In this document: positions 6,598 through 15,659 of the stretch, piece by piece
Numbering within the stretch: the first letter of the stretch is position 1
Layout of the letters: each line of letters opens with the position of its first letter
Assembly: GCF_000964545.1 (NCBI RefSeq)
Contig: NZ_BBVD01000007.1
Location: 534,639-598,638 of the forward strand
DNA from: Comamonas thiooxydans
Lineage (GTDB): Bacteria > Pseudomonadota > Gammaproteobacteria > Burkholderiales > Burkholderiaceae_C
Length of the DNA stretch: 64,000 nt
Direction of reading: 5' to 3'
Position numbers and translations under genes: made by a program
The notes under the pieces: generated by a model
Databases searched by the model: none
What the model saw: the letters and a program-made list of their open reading frames with translations, nothing else
Told to the model about the DNA's origin: nothing

Positions 6598-8284
6598 CGC
6601 AACCCAAATCACCGTCGGCGCCGTCATTGCCGAATTCCTCGAGCACTGCGACGTGAAGGCCGCCTTCGGGGTGATCTCCATCCACAACATGCCCATCCTC
6701 GACGCGATGTTTGCACGCGGCAAGGTGCGCTTTGTGATGGCGCGCGGCGAGGCTGGCGCCGGCAATATGGCCGACGCCTGCGCGCGTTCCACCTCCAGCC
6801 TGGGCGTGTGCATCACCAGCACCGGCCCGGCTTCGGGCAATATCGCCGGCAGCCTGGTGGAAGCCTATACGGCCGGCACGCCGCTCTTGCATATCACGGG
6901 CCAGATCGAGACCCAGTACCTGGACAAGAAGCTGTCGTACATCCACGAGGCGCCGGACCAGCTGACCATGCTGAAGTCCGTCTCCAAGGCCGCTTTCCGC
7001 GTGCTGAGCGCCGAGACCTGCTTGTCCACGCTCAAGGCCGCGGTGCAGGCCGCGATGACTGCCCCCACGGGCCCGGTCAGCGTGGAGATTCCCATCGACA
7101 TCCAGCAGGCGCTGATAGACATGCCCGCCGATCTGTCGCCGCTGCCGGTGGCTGTGCTGGCACCCAGCGAGACCGCGCTCGATGCACTGGCCGACCAGTT
7201 GGCCAAGGCCAGGCGCCCGCTGCTGTGGCTGGGCGGCGGCGCCCGCCATGCCGTTGCCGCAGTGCAGCGCCTCAAAGCCATGGGCTTCGGCATCGTCAGC
7301 ACCGGCCAGGGCCGCGGTATCGTGCCCGAGGACGATCCCGCATCGCTGGGCGCCTACAACATCCAGAAGCCCGTCGAGGCCTTCTACCAGCGCTGCGACG
7401 CCATGCTGGCCGTGGGCACGCGCCTGCGCAGCAACGAGACGCTGAAGTACGAACTCAAGCTGCCGCGCCCGCTGCTGCGCATCGATGTGGACGCCGCTCA
7501 GCAGGGCCGCTGCTATATGGATGACGGTTTTGTCTGCGGCGACTCGGCCCTGGCCCTGAACGGCCTGGCCGACCGCCTGGAAGCGCGCGGCTACCGGGCC
7601 GATCCCGAGCTGCTGGCCGATCTGCGCCAGGTGCACGACGAAGTCGTGGCCACCATGCGCGACGGCCTGGGCCCCTACAGTGCCCTGGTGCAGCAGCTGC
7701 AGCAGGCCGTGGGCCGCAACTTCAACTGGGTGCGTGACGTGACCGTCTCCAACAGCACCTGGGGCAACCGCGAGCTGCGCTTCTTCGAGCCCAACGCAGG
7801 CGTGCACGCCACGGGCGGCGGCATCGGCATGGGCATGCCCATGGCCATTGGCGCGGCCATCGGCGCGGCCGAAAGCGGCTCGGGCCGCAAGACGCTGGGC
7901 CTGGCCGGCGACGGCGGCTTCATCCTGAACCTGGGCGAGCTCGCCACTCTGGTGCAGGAAGAGTGCGACACCATGATCGTGTTGATGAACGACCAGCGCT
8001 ATGGCGTGATCCAGAACATCCAGGACGCCTCCTACGGCGGCCGCCGCTGCTATGTGGAGCTGCACACGCCCGACTACGCCCAGCTGTGCGCGTCCATCAA
8101 GCTGCCCCATGCCCGCGTGAGCCATCTCGACGAGCTGCCTGCGGTGCTGGAAGGCGCCTGGGGCAAGAGGGGGCCTTTCCTGCTCGAGATCGACATGCGC
8201 GCCATCGGCAGCTTCAAGACCACGTTCTCGGGCCCGCCTGTGAACAAGCTGGACCAGATCCCGGCCACCACCAAGGCTCAATGA
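6590..8284 (+). CDS. Thiamine-diphosphate-dependent enzyme (acetolactate synthase / benzoylformate decarboxylase superfamily)
   Basis: A 564-residue protein with the three-domain layout of the family: PYR domain (about 1-175) with the cofactor-activating glutamate E54 in ARGEAGAGN, a central domain (190-335), and a PP domain with the ThDP/Mg motif GDG at 440-442 and N467. Related enzymes decarboxylate or ligate 2-oxo acids, or cleave acyloins. It lies between SDRs and an aldehyde dehydrogenase, which suggests ketone or 2-oxo acid to aldehyde chemistry followed by aldehyde oxidation, as in the mandelate pathway. ATG 6590 overlaps the SDR stop by 8 bp. No acetolactate synthase small subunit lies nearby, which argues against branched-chain synthesis. 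Confidence 0.88.
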   Translation: MPNATQITVGAVIAEFLEHCDVKAAFGVISIHNMPILDAMFARGKVRFVMARGEAGAGNMADACARSTSSLGVCITSTGPASGNIAGSLVEAYTAGTPLLHITGQIETQYLDKKLSYIHEAPDQLTMLKSVSKAAFRVLSAETCLSTLKAAVQAAMTAPTGPVSVEIPIDIQQALIDMPADLSPLPVAVLAPSETALDALADQLAKARRPLLWLGGGARHAVAAVQRLKAMGFGIVSTGQGRGIVPEDDPASLGAYNIQKPVEAFYQRCDAMLAVGTRLRSNETLKYELKLPRPLLRIDVDAAQQGRCYMDDGFVCGDSALALNGLADRLEARGYRADPELLADLRQVHDEVVATMRDGLGPYSALVQQLQQAVGRNFNWVRDVTVSNSTWGNRELRFFEPNAGVHATGGGIGMGMPMAIGAAIGAAESGSGRKTLGLAGDGGFILNLGELATLVQEECDTMIVLMNDQRYGVIQNIQDASYGGRRCYVELHTPDYAQLCASIKLPHARVSHLDELPAVLEGAWGKRGPFLLEIDMRAIGSFKTTFSGPPVNKLDQIPATTKAQ

Positions 8285-8295
8285 GGAGTTTCACC

Positions 8296-9771
8296 ATGTC
8301 CAAGCTAGAACTGCTCCCCATCAATATCGCCGGCGAATGGCGCCTGGGCGGCGGCGACGAATCCGCCACGCTGTACCCCGCGACCGGCGAGGTGGTGGGC
8401 CGCCTGCGCGCCCCCAGCCTGGCCGATGTGGAAGAGGCCATCCAGAAGGCCGATCACGCCTTCCGCACCAGCGGCTGGGCGCAGAAAAAGCCGCACGAGC
8501 GCGCCGCCGTGCTGCATCGCGTGGCCCAACTGATCCGCGAACGCGCCGAGCCCCTGGCCCAGCTGCAGCGCCTCGATAACGGCAAGCCCATCAGCGAGAC
8601 GCGCGCCCTGGTGGCTAGCGCCGCCGGCACCTTCCAGTTCTTCGCTGCGGCCTGCGAGACCATGGAAGAGACCATCACGCCGTCGCGTGGCGACTTCATG
8701 ACCATGAGCGTCTACGAGCCCATGGGCGTGGTTGCGGCCATCACGCCGTGGAATTCGCCCATCGCCAGCGAGGCGCAAAAGCTCGCTCCCGCGCTGGCCG
8801 CAGGCAACGCGGTGGTGGTCAAGCCCGCAGAGGCCACGCCGCTGCTGGCGCTGGAGCTGGCGAAGATCTGCGAGGAAGCCGGTGTTCCGAAGGGCATCGT
8901 CAGCGTGCTGCCCGGTCGCGGCTCGGTGATCGGCGACGCCATCACCAAGCACCCGCTGGTCAAGCGCGTATCGTTCACCGGCGGCACTTCCACCGGCAAG
9001 CACATTGCCCGCATCGCGGCCGACAAGATGATGCCCGTCTCGCTGGAGCTGGGCGGCAAGTCGGCCACCATGGTGCTGGAAGACGCCGATCTCGACCATG
9101 CCGTCAACGGTGTGCTCTACGGCATCTTCAGCTCCTCGGGCGAGTCGTGCATCGCCGGCTCGCGCCTGTTCGTGGCGAGGAAGCTCTACGGCGACTTCAT
9201 GGAACGCCTCACGGCCAAGGCCGCCGCCTTGCGCGTGGGCGATCCGGCAGACGAGCGCACCCAGATGGGCCCGCTGATCACCGCCAAGCACCGCGAATCC
9301 ATCGAGAGCTATGTGCAGCTGGGCCTGTCCGAAGGCGGCCGGCTGCGCACCGGCGGTCACCGCCCCGAGGGAGCGCTGTACGAGCGCGGCTACTACTATC
9401 GCCCGACCATCCTCGAAGGCGTGACCAACAACGACCAGATCTGCCAGCAGGAGATCTTCGGCCCCGTGCTCGTGGCCATGCCCTTCGACGACGAAGAGGC
9501 GCTGCTGGAGCAGGCCAACGACAGCGTCTACGCGCTGGCCGCCGGCATCTGGACGCGCGACTACAAGGCCGCGTGGCGCATCGGCCGCGCGGTGCAGGCC
9601 GGCACCGTGTGGATCAACACCTACAAGCAGTTCTCCATCTCCACGCCCTTCGGCGGTTGGCGCGACAGCGGCCTGGGCCGCGAGAAGGGGCGGCTGGGAA
9701 TACAGCAGTACATGGAGCAGAAAAGCATGTACTGGGGTTTGAACGAGAACCCCATCGCTTGGGCGAATTGA
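8296..9771 (+). CDS. NAD(P)-dependent aldehyde dehydrogenase
   Basis: A 491-residue ALDH of normal length. The catalytic cysteine is C285 (SSSGESCIAGSR), the general base E251 (LELGGKS), and the cofactor loop FTGGTSTG is at 227-234; the oxyanion region reads PWNSP at 151-155 in place of the usual PWNFP. It oxidises an aldehyde to the acid in the cytosol. The start ATG 8296 sits 11 bp after the ThDP gene stop with GAGGAG just upstream, so the two are co-translated. The likely substrate is the aldehyde released by the ThDP enzyme. Class is sure, substrate unknown. Confidence 0.92.
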   Translation: MSKLELLPINIAGEWRLGGGDESATLYPATGEVVGRLRAPSLADVEEAIQKADHAFRTSGWAQKKPHERAAVLHRVAQLIRERAEPLAQLQRLDNGKPISETRALVASAAGTFQFFAAACETMEETITPSRGDFMTMSVYEPMGVVAAITPWNSPIASEAQKLAPALAAGNAVVVKPAEATPLLALELAKICEEAGVPKGIVSVLPGRGSVIGDAITKHPLVKRVSFTGGTSTGKHIARIAADKMMPVSLELGGKSATMVLEDADLDHAVNGVLYGIFSSSGESCIAGSRLFVARKLYGDFMERLTAKAAALRVGDPADERTQMGPLITAKHRESIESYVQLGLSEGGRLRTGGHRPEGALYERGYYYRPTILEGVTNNDQICQQEIFGPVLVAMPFDDEEALLEQANDSVYALAAGIWTRDYKAAWRIGRAVQAGTVWINTYKQFSISTPFGGWRDSGLGREKGRLGIQQYMEQKSMYWGLNENPIAWAN

Positions 9772-9782
9772 AGGAGCACGAC

Positions 9783-10742
9783 ATGAGCGTACTGGGCATT
9801 GACGAAATCAGCTACGGCGCCGACGACCTCGCGGCCTGCCGCCAGTTCTTCCTCGACTGGGGCCTGAGCCTGGCCGAGGAGCAGGCCGACCGGCTGGTGT
9901 TCGAGACACTGAACGGCTGCCGCGTGATCGTGGCCGCCACCAATCACCCCGATCTGCCGCCCGCCATCGAAGCCGGCCCCACGCTGCGCGAAGTGGTCTG
10001 GGGAGTGGAAAGCGAAGCCGACCTGGCTTTGTATGCAGATCGCATCCGCGCGCTTCCAGGCTTCGTCCAGGGCAATGGCCGCATCGGCTGCACCGACCCC
10101 AACGGCCTGGCCGTGCGCCTGCAGCTCACGAAAAAGCGCGATGTGCAGATGCAAAGTGCCGAGTACAACACCTGGGACCGCAAGGGTCGCATCAACCAGG
10201 CCAGCCCGGCCTACGAGCGCGCCCAGCCCATCGAGGTCGGCCATGTGGTGTTCTTCGTCAAGGACGTGCAGGCCTGCGAGCGCTTCTATGTGGAGAACTT
10301 CGGCTTTGCGGCCTCGGACCGCTATCCCGAGCGAGGCGCTTTTCTGCGCACCGCGCCCGATGGCGGCCACCACGACATCTTTTTGCTGCAGCGCCCCGAC
10401 AAGCATGCGGGCCTGAACCATGTGGCCTTCACCGTGCGCGACATCCACGAAGTCTTCGGCGGCGGCATGCATATCTCGCGCTGCGGCTGGGACACCCAGC
10501 TTGGCCCGGGCCGCCACCCCGTGTCCTCGGCCTATTTCTGGTACTTCAAGAACCCGGCCGGCGCTCTGGTCGAGTACTACGCCGACGAGGACCAGCTGAC
10601 AGCCGACTGGCAGCCGCGCGAGTTCGAGCCCGGCCCGACGGTGTTTGCCGAATGGGCCATCGACGGCGGCCTCGACGGCAATACGCGGCGCCAAAAGGGC
10701 GTGGGCGCTGCCGACGGCAAGTTCCTGACCGACAAGAAATGA
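9783..10742 (+). CDS. Two-domain VOC protein, extradiol-dioxygenase type
   Basis: A 319-residue protein made of two vicinal-oxygen-chelate modules: residues about 1-118 (metal-free, degenerate) and about 148-285. The second module keeps the 2-His-1-Glu metal site, H154 (GHVVFF), H213 (LNHVAF) and E264 (VEYY), in the spacing of type I extradiol dioxygenases such as BphC. This predicts Fe(II)-dependent cleavage of a catechol-like ring or a related oxygenase/lyase reaction. It is the last gene before a GC-rich repeat and follows the ALDH by 11 bp. The C-terminal tail (about 285-319) is charged and probably flexible. An alternative is a metal-dependent lyase or isomerase of the same fold. Confidence 0.8.
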   Translation: MSVLGIDEISYGADDLAACRQFFLDWGLSLAEEQADRLVFETLNGCRVIVAATNHPDLPPAIEAGPTLREVVWGVESEADLALYADRIRALPGFVQGNGRIGCTDPNGLAVRLQLTKKRDVQMQSAEYNTWDRKGRINQASPAYERAQPIEVGHVVFFVKDVQACERFYVENFGFAASDRYPERGAFLRTAPDGGHHDIFLLQRPDKHAGLNHVAFTVRDIHEVFGGGMHISRCGWDTQLGPGRHPVSSAYFWYFKNPAGALVEYYADEDQLTADWQPREFEPGPTVFAEWAIDGGLDGNTRRQKGVGAADGKFLTDKK

Positions 10743-10744
10743 AA

Positions 10745-10838
10745 CACCCTCTGAGTCGCTTCGCGCCTTCCTCCTCTCTCGCTGCGCGGGAGGGGGACAA
10801 CACCCTCGCTGCGGGGCGGCCCTTGCTCGGTGTCTCTG
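10745..10838 (+). repeat. GC-rich 3'-of-gene repeat, copy R2
   Basis: Begins 2 bp after the VOC stop codon with CACCCTCTGAGTCGCTTCGCG, contains CTCGCTGCGCGGGAGGGGGAC and ends TTGCTCGGTGTCTCTG. Very close to R7 in its second half. Confidence 0.8.
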
Positions 10839-10904
10839 ATGTGAGCGAATTCACCAGATCCTCTGGCTGGCTAGAGGCTTAACCACAACCCCACGGGCTA
10901 TTTC

Positions 10905-11882
10905 ATGAAAAACATTCGTCGCCAGGTAGTTATCTCTGCTGCATTGCTGGCTGCAGCCCAGATGTCCGGTTCCGCGCTGGCGCAAGCCTATCCGAGCAAG
11001 CCCATCACCATCGTCGTGGCCTATCCGGCCGGCGGCGATACCGATGCCATGGCGCGCCTGTATGCAGAGAAGCTGGGCCAGCGACTGGGCCAGCCCGTGG
11101 TGGTGGACAACCGGCCAGGTGCCAGCGGCACCATCGGCACCGTGCATGTGGCCAAGGCAGCACCCGACGGCTATACCTTGCTGCTGGCGCCCAATACCTT
11201 TGCCATTGCCCAGTTCGTGCTCAAGACCAACGCGGGTTCGAGCTATGACGTGCTTGGTGGCTTCACGCCCATCGTGCAGACCAGCGTGCAGCCCATGTTC
11301 GTGGCTGCCAGCCAGGGCTCGGGCATCAAGGACATCAAGACCCTGGCGAGCCAGGGCAAGCGCGACGGCCTGACCTATGCCAGCCCGGGCAGCGGCTCGC
11401 CCATGCACATCCTGGGCGAGATGTTCAACAAGGCCGCAGGCACCAAGCTGTCCCACATTCCCTACAAGGGCGTGGCGCCCGCAGTCAACGACCTGATCGG
11501 CGGCCATGTGCCCACGACCTTCATGACCTGGGGCCCCATCGCGCCCTACGCAGGCGGCAAGGTCAATGTGCTGGCCGTGGCCGATGCCCAGCGCAGCCCG
11601 CTGGCACCGAATGTGCCCACGCTGGCCGAGCAGGGCGTCAAGGATGTGGAAGTGTCGGCCTGGCAAGGCCTGTTCGGCCCCAAGGGCATGAAGCCCGAGA
11701 CCGTCAAGCTGCTGAACACCCACCTCAATGAAATTCTGAGGATGCCGGACGTGGTTGCCAAGATGGCGGCCTTCGGCGCCCTGCCTGCGGGCGGCGAGCC
11801 GGCACGTCTGGAAAAGACCAATGCTGCCGACTACAACCGCTTCGGCAAGCTCATCAAGGACCTGGATATCCGGGCCGACTAA
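10905..11882 (+). CDS. Bug-family (TctC-like) periplasmic solute-binding receptor
   Basis: A 325-residue receptor with a Sec signal peptide (cleavage near GSALAQ-AYP), then the family motifs YPAGGDTDAMARLYAEKLG, VDNRPGASGTIG, APDGYTLLLAP and PNVPTLAEQGV. It should capture the pathway substrate, or a related carboxylate, in the periplasm. It lies inside the catabolic run between the VOC protein and the Rieske oxygenase, flanked on both sides by GC-rich repeats R2 and R3. The start codon is embedded in TTTCATGAAA (10901-10910) with no strong ribosome site. It shares the family with the receptor at 1804-2802 but is not a close copy. Confidence 0.9.
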   Translation: MKNIRRQVVISAALLAAAQMSGSALAQAYPSKPITIVVAYPAGGDTDAMARLYAEKLGQRLGQPVVVDNRPGASGTIGTVHVAKAAPDGYTLLLAPNTFAIAQFVLKTNAGSSYDVLGGFTPIVQTSVQPMFVAASQGSGIKDIKTLASQGKRDGLTYASPGSGSPMHILGEMFNKAAGTKLSHIPYKGVAPAVNDLIGGHVPTTFMTWGPIAPYAGGKVNVLAVADAQRSPLAPNVPTLAEQGVKDVEVSAWQGLFGPKGMKPETVKLLNTHLNEILRMPDVVAKMAAFGALPAGGEPARLEKTNAADYNRFGKLIKDLDIRAD

Positions 11883-11886
11883 ATGA

Positions 11887-11970
11887 CCCCCCCCTGAGTC
11901 GCTTCGCGCCTTCCCGTTGCACGGCGCCCCCCAGGGGGGACGAGACCCTCGGTGTGGGGCGGCACTCAGG
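11887..11970 (+). repeat. GC-rich 3'-of-gene repeat, copy R3
   Basis: Starts 4 bp after the Bug stop with CCCCCCTGAGTCGCTTCGCG. The first 60 bases are nearly identical to R1, with hairpin arms CGCCCCCC / GGGGGG. The end is shortened. Confidence 0.78.
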
Positions 11971-12018
11971 GCAATGAAGCAGAACCACGATTCAAGACAG
12001 TTTTCGAAGGAGAGAACC

Positions 12019-12240
12019 ATGGCCGCTGATCGATATCTCGAGCCGCATCAGGCGCGCGAGCGCGCCTCCACCCTGTTTGAGGACCTGCTGGGCGACTCCA
12101 TTGAGCGTGCCTTTGGCGAGGGCGTGCAGACGCTGCCCGAGCTGGTGGCCTACATCAACCGCAGCGGCCCCGCCGGCGAGAACGGCGAGCCCTGGACCGA
12201 AGACAGCTTTCAGGCGCTGATGGCCCGTCTGGGCTATTGA
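12019..12240 (+). CDS. Small helical protein upstream of Rieske oxygenase (73 aa)
   Basis: A 73-residue acidic protein, start ATG 12019 with AAGGAGAG just upstream (12008-12015). It has an N-terminal amphipathic stretch (residues 8-33, with ARERASTLFEDLLGD) and a C-terminal segment, PWTEDSFQALMARLGY, that resembles the DNA-binding helix-turn-helix tail of serine recombinases. It ends 24 bp before the Rieske gene and so should be expressed with it. Small recombinase-like HTH proteins beside ring-hydroxylating oxygenases are, as far as I recall, a recurrent annotation, but no function is established that I can name. It could be an accessory or assembly factor of the oxygenase, or a small regulator. 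Confidence 0.72.
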   Translation: MAADRYLEPHQARERASTLFEDLLGDSIERAFGEGVQTLPELVAYINRSGPAGENGEPWTEDSFQALMARLGY

Positions 12241-12264
12241 GACAGAACAGGACAGGAGTACCCC

Positions 12265-13290
12265 ATGAACGTACAAACCATCACCATCGATCCGGTGGAC
12301 CGTTTGCTCAACACGGGTCTGAAGAACCTCTGGTATGCGGTCTGCCCTTCGGATTTCGTCAAGACCGAGCCCGTCTCGCTGCGCCGCTTCGGCCGCAAGA
12401 TCGCGCTGTGGCGCGATGCTGCCGGTCAGGTCCATGCGCTGGAAGACCATTGCCCGCACCGCGGCGCACCGCTGTCCCAGGGCGTGATCCTGGGCGACCG
12501 CCTGGCCTGCCCCTACCACGGCGTGGAAGTGCGCTGCGACGGCACGGTGACCAAGGTGCCCGGCAGCCCCGGCTGCAAGCTCGAAGGCTCGCGCGCCGCG
12601 CTGGCTTTCCATGTGCGCGAGATGCATGGCGCGATCTTTCTCTACAACAGCGACAAGCATGTGGACGAAGCTCCCGATTTCAGCTTGCCCGAGGAACTGA
12701 GCTCGCCCGAGTACTCGAACTTCCTGTGCTATGCCGAGTGGCGCAGCGACTACCGCTACGCGCTGGACAACGTCATGGACCCCATGCACGGCACCTTCCT
12801 GCACAAGCAGTCGCACTCCATGGCCGAGGGCGACAGCAAGGCCAGCTTCCAGGTGCGTGACACCGATCACGGCTTCGTGTTCGAGAAGGTCGGCCAGCGC
12901 GGCGTGAACTTCGACTGGACCGAATATGGCGAAACCGGCGTGCAGTGGATGCGCCTGGAGATTCCCTATCCCAAGACCGGCGGCCCCGGCGGCAACTTTG
13001 CCATCGTGGCCTGCGTCACGCCCATCAGCGCCGACCTGTGCGCCGTGTTCTTCTGGCGTGCGCGCAAGGTGCAGGGCTGGATGCGCGACACCTGGCGCTT
13101 CCTCTACCGCAACCGCCTCGAGGCACGCCACTGGGCCGTGCTGGAGCAGGACCGCATCATGATGGAGCAGATGGAAGCCGACGCCAACGAGCGCGAGAAT
13201 CTCTACCAGCATGACATCGGCCTGGTGCGCCTGCGTCGCCACCTGCGTCGTCAGGCCCAGGAACAGATCGACGAAGGCATCGCATCATGA
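12265..13290 (+). CDS. Rieske [2Fe-2S] aromatic-ring-hydroxylating oxygenase, VanA-like
   Basis: A 341-residue oxygenase component. The Rieske centre is complete: C63-x-H65 (CPHRGA) and C82-x2-H85 (CPYHG). The mononuclear iron site shows H175 and H180 in DPMHGTFLH. The size matches VanA-type monooxygenases or O-demethylases, which work as homo-oligomers without a beta subunit, better than large two-subunit dioxygenases (about 450 residues). The reductase overlaps its stop codon by 4 bp. The expected role is hydroxylation or O-demethylation of an aromatic acid in the cytosol. AGGAG at 12254-12258 supports the start. The substrate (vanillate, phthalate-like or other) cannot be decided here. Confidence 0.9.
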   Translation: MNVQTITIDPVDRLLNTGLKNLWYAVCPSDFVKTEPVSLRRFGRKIALWRDAAGQVHALEDHCPHRGAPLSQGVILGDRLACPYHGVEVRCDGTVTKVPGSPGCKLEGSRAALAFHVREMHGAIFLYNSDKHVDEAPDFSLPEELSSPEYSNFLCYAEWRSDYRYALDNVMDPMHGTFLHKQSHSMAEGDSKASFQVRDTDHGFVFEKVGQRGVNFDWTEYGETGVQWMRLEIPYPKTGGPGGNFAIVACVTPISADLCAVFFWRARKVQGWMRDTWRFLYRNRLEARHWAVLEQDRIMMEQMEADANERENLYQHDIGLVRLRRHLRRQAQEQIDEGIAS

Positions 13291-14246
13291 GCAACAGCTT
13301 GCAGGCATTTGTGCACACGCTGCGCTTCGAGGCCCAGGACACCATCAGCGTGGAGCTGCGCCCGGTCGATGGCGGCGAGTTCCCGGCCTTTACGGCCGGC
13401 TCGCACATCGATCTGCACCTGCCCAACGGGCTGGTGCGCAGCTATTCCCTGTCCAACGACAGCAGCGAGCGCCACCGCTACGTGGTCGGCGTGCTGCGCG
13501 ACCGCGCCAGCCGCGGTGGCTCGCGCTGCGTGCACGAGTCGCTGCGCGTGGGCATGCCCATCACCATCTCCGAGCCGCGCAACCACTTCGCACTCGACGA
13601 GACAGCGACGCATTCGGTGCTGGTGGCCGGCGGCATAGGCATCACGCCCATGCTGTGCATGGCACGCCGGCTCAAGGCCCAGGGACATTCGTTCGAGATG
13701 CTGTACTTTGCGCGCGAGCGCAAGAGCGCGGCCTTCCTCGATGAGCTCACGGCATTGGGCATGCCGCTGCACCTGCACTTCGATGCCGAGGCGGGCGGGC
13801 CGCCCGACCTGAAGGCATTGCTGGCGCAGCGCGCACCCGATGCGGGCCTGCACCACTACTCCTGCGGCCCGACGCCCATGCTCGACGCTTTCGAGAAGTT
13901 CTGCGCCGAGCTCGGCCATGCCAACGCCCACATTGAGCGTTTCACGCCGGTGGAAGTCAAGGCCGCGTCCGATGCGCGCAGCAACTACACGGTGGAGCTC
14001 AAGCGCAGCGGCCGCTTCATCGAGATCACGCCCGACAAGTCCCTGCTGGACACGCTGCTGGACGCCGGTGTCGATGTGGACCACAGCTGCTGCGAAGGGG
14101 TCTGCGGCTCCTGCGAGACCCGCGTGCTGGAAGGTGTGCCCGACCACCGCGACTCGGTGCTCAGCCCCAAGGAGCGCGCCGCCAACAAGGTCATGATGGT
14201 CTGCGTCTCCGGCTGCAAGAGCGAGCGTTTAGTTCTGGATATATGA
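13287..14246 (+). CDS. Ferredoxin-NAD(P)H oxidoreductase, VanB / phthalate dioxygenase reductase type
   Basis: A 319-residue electron-transfer partner of the Rieske oxygenase. Domain order is FMN/FAD domain (about 1-100, RSYSLSN at 51-57), NAD domain (GGIGITPM at 115-122, CGPTPM near 193) and C-terminal plant-type [2Fe-2S] ferredoxin (about 233-319) with cysteines 268, 273, 276 and 306 in C-x4-C-x2-C-x29-C. It passes electrons from NAD(P)H through flavin and the cluster to the Rieske centre. The start overlaps the oxygenase stop (ATGA), so the pair is made in a fixed ratio. Confidence 0.93.
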   Translation: MSNSLQAFVHTLRFEAQDTISVELRPVDGGEFPAFTAGSHIDLHLPNGLVRSYSLSNDSSERHRYVVGVLRDRASRGGSRCVHESLRVGMPITISEPRNHFALDETATHSVLVAGGIGITPMLCMARRLKAQGHSFEMLYFARERKSAAFLDELTALGMPLHLHFDAEAGGPPDLKALLAQRAPDAGLHHYSCGPTPMLDAFEKFCAELGHANAHIERFTPVEVKAASDARSNYTVELKRSGRFIEITPDKSLLDTLLDAGVDVDHSCCEGVCGSCETRVLEGVPDHRDSVLSPKERAANKVMMVCVSGCKSERLVLDI

Positions 14247-14270
14247 CGCTCCGGGGTACGTGTCGTACCG

Positions 14271-14350
14271 GTGCTTCCCTGCTCGCTGCGCGAGTGAGGT
14301 GGCACCTTCGGTGCGACGCGACCGGCCCGGGCCCTTGCTCGGTATCCCTT
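14271..14350 (+). repeat. GC-rich 3'-of-gene repeat, copy R4 (diverged)
   Basis: Found 25 bp after the reductase stop. It lacks the CCCCCTGAG opening but keeps the middle (CTCGCTGCGCGAG hairpin) and the closing GGGCCCTTGCTCGGTATCCC. Confidence 0.6.
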
Positions 14351-14442
14351 GGCCGCGCCATGTTGAATTGACCAGCGCAGCACCGGACCAGCCACTGAAT
14401 AAAAGCCACCGTCCCAAACCACCTCTTAGAGGAGACAAAACC

Positions 14443-15507
14443 ATGAAGTCCATCCATACGCCGGCCCTCGGCGTGGCGCTAGCCTGTCTGGCGTCTTTGC
14501 CCGGTGCCGCTTCGGCACAGTCCAAGGTCGAGCTTTTCGGCGTCGTCGACGTCGGCGTTGCCCATCTGGGCGGCTCGGGAGCCTCCAAGACCGGTCTTTC
14601 CACAGGCGGTGCCAACATCAGCCGCCTGGGCTTTCGAGGCACAGAGGACCTGGGCGGCGGCCTTAAGGCGGGATTCTGGCTCGAGGCCGGCCTGGATGTG
14701 GACAGCGGCGCTGGCAAGGCCACGGGCGGCGGTCTGAGCTTCAACCGCCGCTCCACAGTCAGCCTGATGGGCAACTGGGGCGAGGTGCGCCTGGGGCGCG
14801 ATGACTCGGCCACTTTTCTGAACACGCTGATCTTCGATCCCTTCCTGACCAACGGCGTCGGCGGCACGGGTGCCTTCACCATGCTGGGCATTCCGGGCAT
14901 CCCTTCGACTGGCGGTGCGCCCATACAGATCAGCAATGCGGTGAGCTATTTCCTGCCCCAGAACCTGGGCGGCTTCTACGGCCAGGCACAGCTGGCATTC
15001 GGTGAGCAGCCCAGCGGTGCTCCCAACAAGCGCGAGGGCGACTACCGTGGCCTGCGCCTGGGTTACCGCCAGGGCGCTTTCAATGGTGCGCTGGCCACGG
15101 GCCGGCTCTACGGCAATACCAGCGACACCAATCTGACGGCGAACAACGTAGGCCTGTCCTACGACTTCGGCGTGGCCAAGCCCATGCTGCTTTGGGCCTC
15201 GGAAAAACGCGGCCCCACCAAGATCACGGCCGTGCAGCTGGGCGTGACGGCTCCCGTGGGCAATGGCGAGGCCCGTGCCTCCTTTGGCCACTACAACCTG
15301 TCCGGTAGCAATGCGGACTGGAACAAGATCAGCGTGGGCTATGGCTACAACCTCTCCAAGCGCACCCAGGTCTACGGCACTTATGCCTTCCTGAAGAACA
15401 AGGGCTCGGCGGCGAAGTCCATCGGCGTGCAGGGGCTGAGCGCTCCCGGTACCACGCCGGGCGGCAACTCCAATGGCCTGGAACTGGGCATCCGCCACTT
15501 CTTCTGA
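14443..15507 (+). CDS. General porin (Burkholderia/OmpC-like, Gram-negative porin)
   Basis: A 354-residue outer-membrane porin with a Sec signal peptide (LPGAASA-QSKVEL) and the diagnostic first strand SKVELFGVVDVGVAH, followed by SRLGFRGTEDLGGGLKA and a 16-strand-type barrel pattern. It ends LELGIRHFF with the terminal phenylalanine needed for barrel assembly. The start ATG 14443 follows GAGGAGAC (14430-14437). Its place between the oxygenase pair and an MFS transporter suggests it is the dedicated outer-membrane entry for the pathway substrate. Confidence 0.92.
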   Translation: MKSIHTPALGVALACLASLPGAASAQSKVELFGVVDVGVAHLGGSGASKTGLSTGGANISRLGFRGTEDLGGGLKAGFWLEAGLDVDSGAGKATGGGLSFNRRSTVSLMGNWGEVRLGRDDSATFLNTLIFDPFLTNGVGGTGAFTMLGIPGIPSTGGAPIQISNAVSYFLPQNLGGFYGQAQLAFGEQPSGAPNKREGDYRGLRLGYRQGAFNGALATGRLYGNTSDTNLTANNVGLSYDFGVAKPMLLWASEKRGPTKITAVQLGVTAPVGNGEARASFGHYNLSGSNADWNKISVGYGYNLSKRTQVYGTYAFLKNKGSAAKSIGVQGLSAPGTTPGGNSNGLELGIRHFF

Positions 15508-15659
15508 TCCTGCCCCGCAGGGCCGGCCAAGGCCGGCCCCGGGGGTTTCGGCGGCAGCACGGCTGCCGAACCGCGCGCCCGCCAGGACGTGCGCCCTGGC
15601 GGGGCCGGCGAGTGCCGGTCCCGGCTTTTCTCTCTTCCAACGCTAGCCGGACCCATATC
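15508..15659. other. Intergenic spacer with three consecutive GC-rich hairpins
   Basis: Between porin and MFS genes three stems follow each other: GGCCGGCC/GGCCGGCC near 15522-15539, a TTCGGCGGCAGC/GCTGCCGAA stem near 15547-15570, and GCCAGG/CCCTGGC near 15581-15602. None has a T-run. They may reduce read-through or protect the porin mRNA 3' end. Confidence 0.5.

Noticed and set aside
10901..10910. TTTCATGAAA palindrome at the second Bug start as an IclR half-operator
   Set aside because: It is formed around the start codon itself and lacks the spaced partner seen at 3944-3982; likely coincidence.
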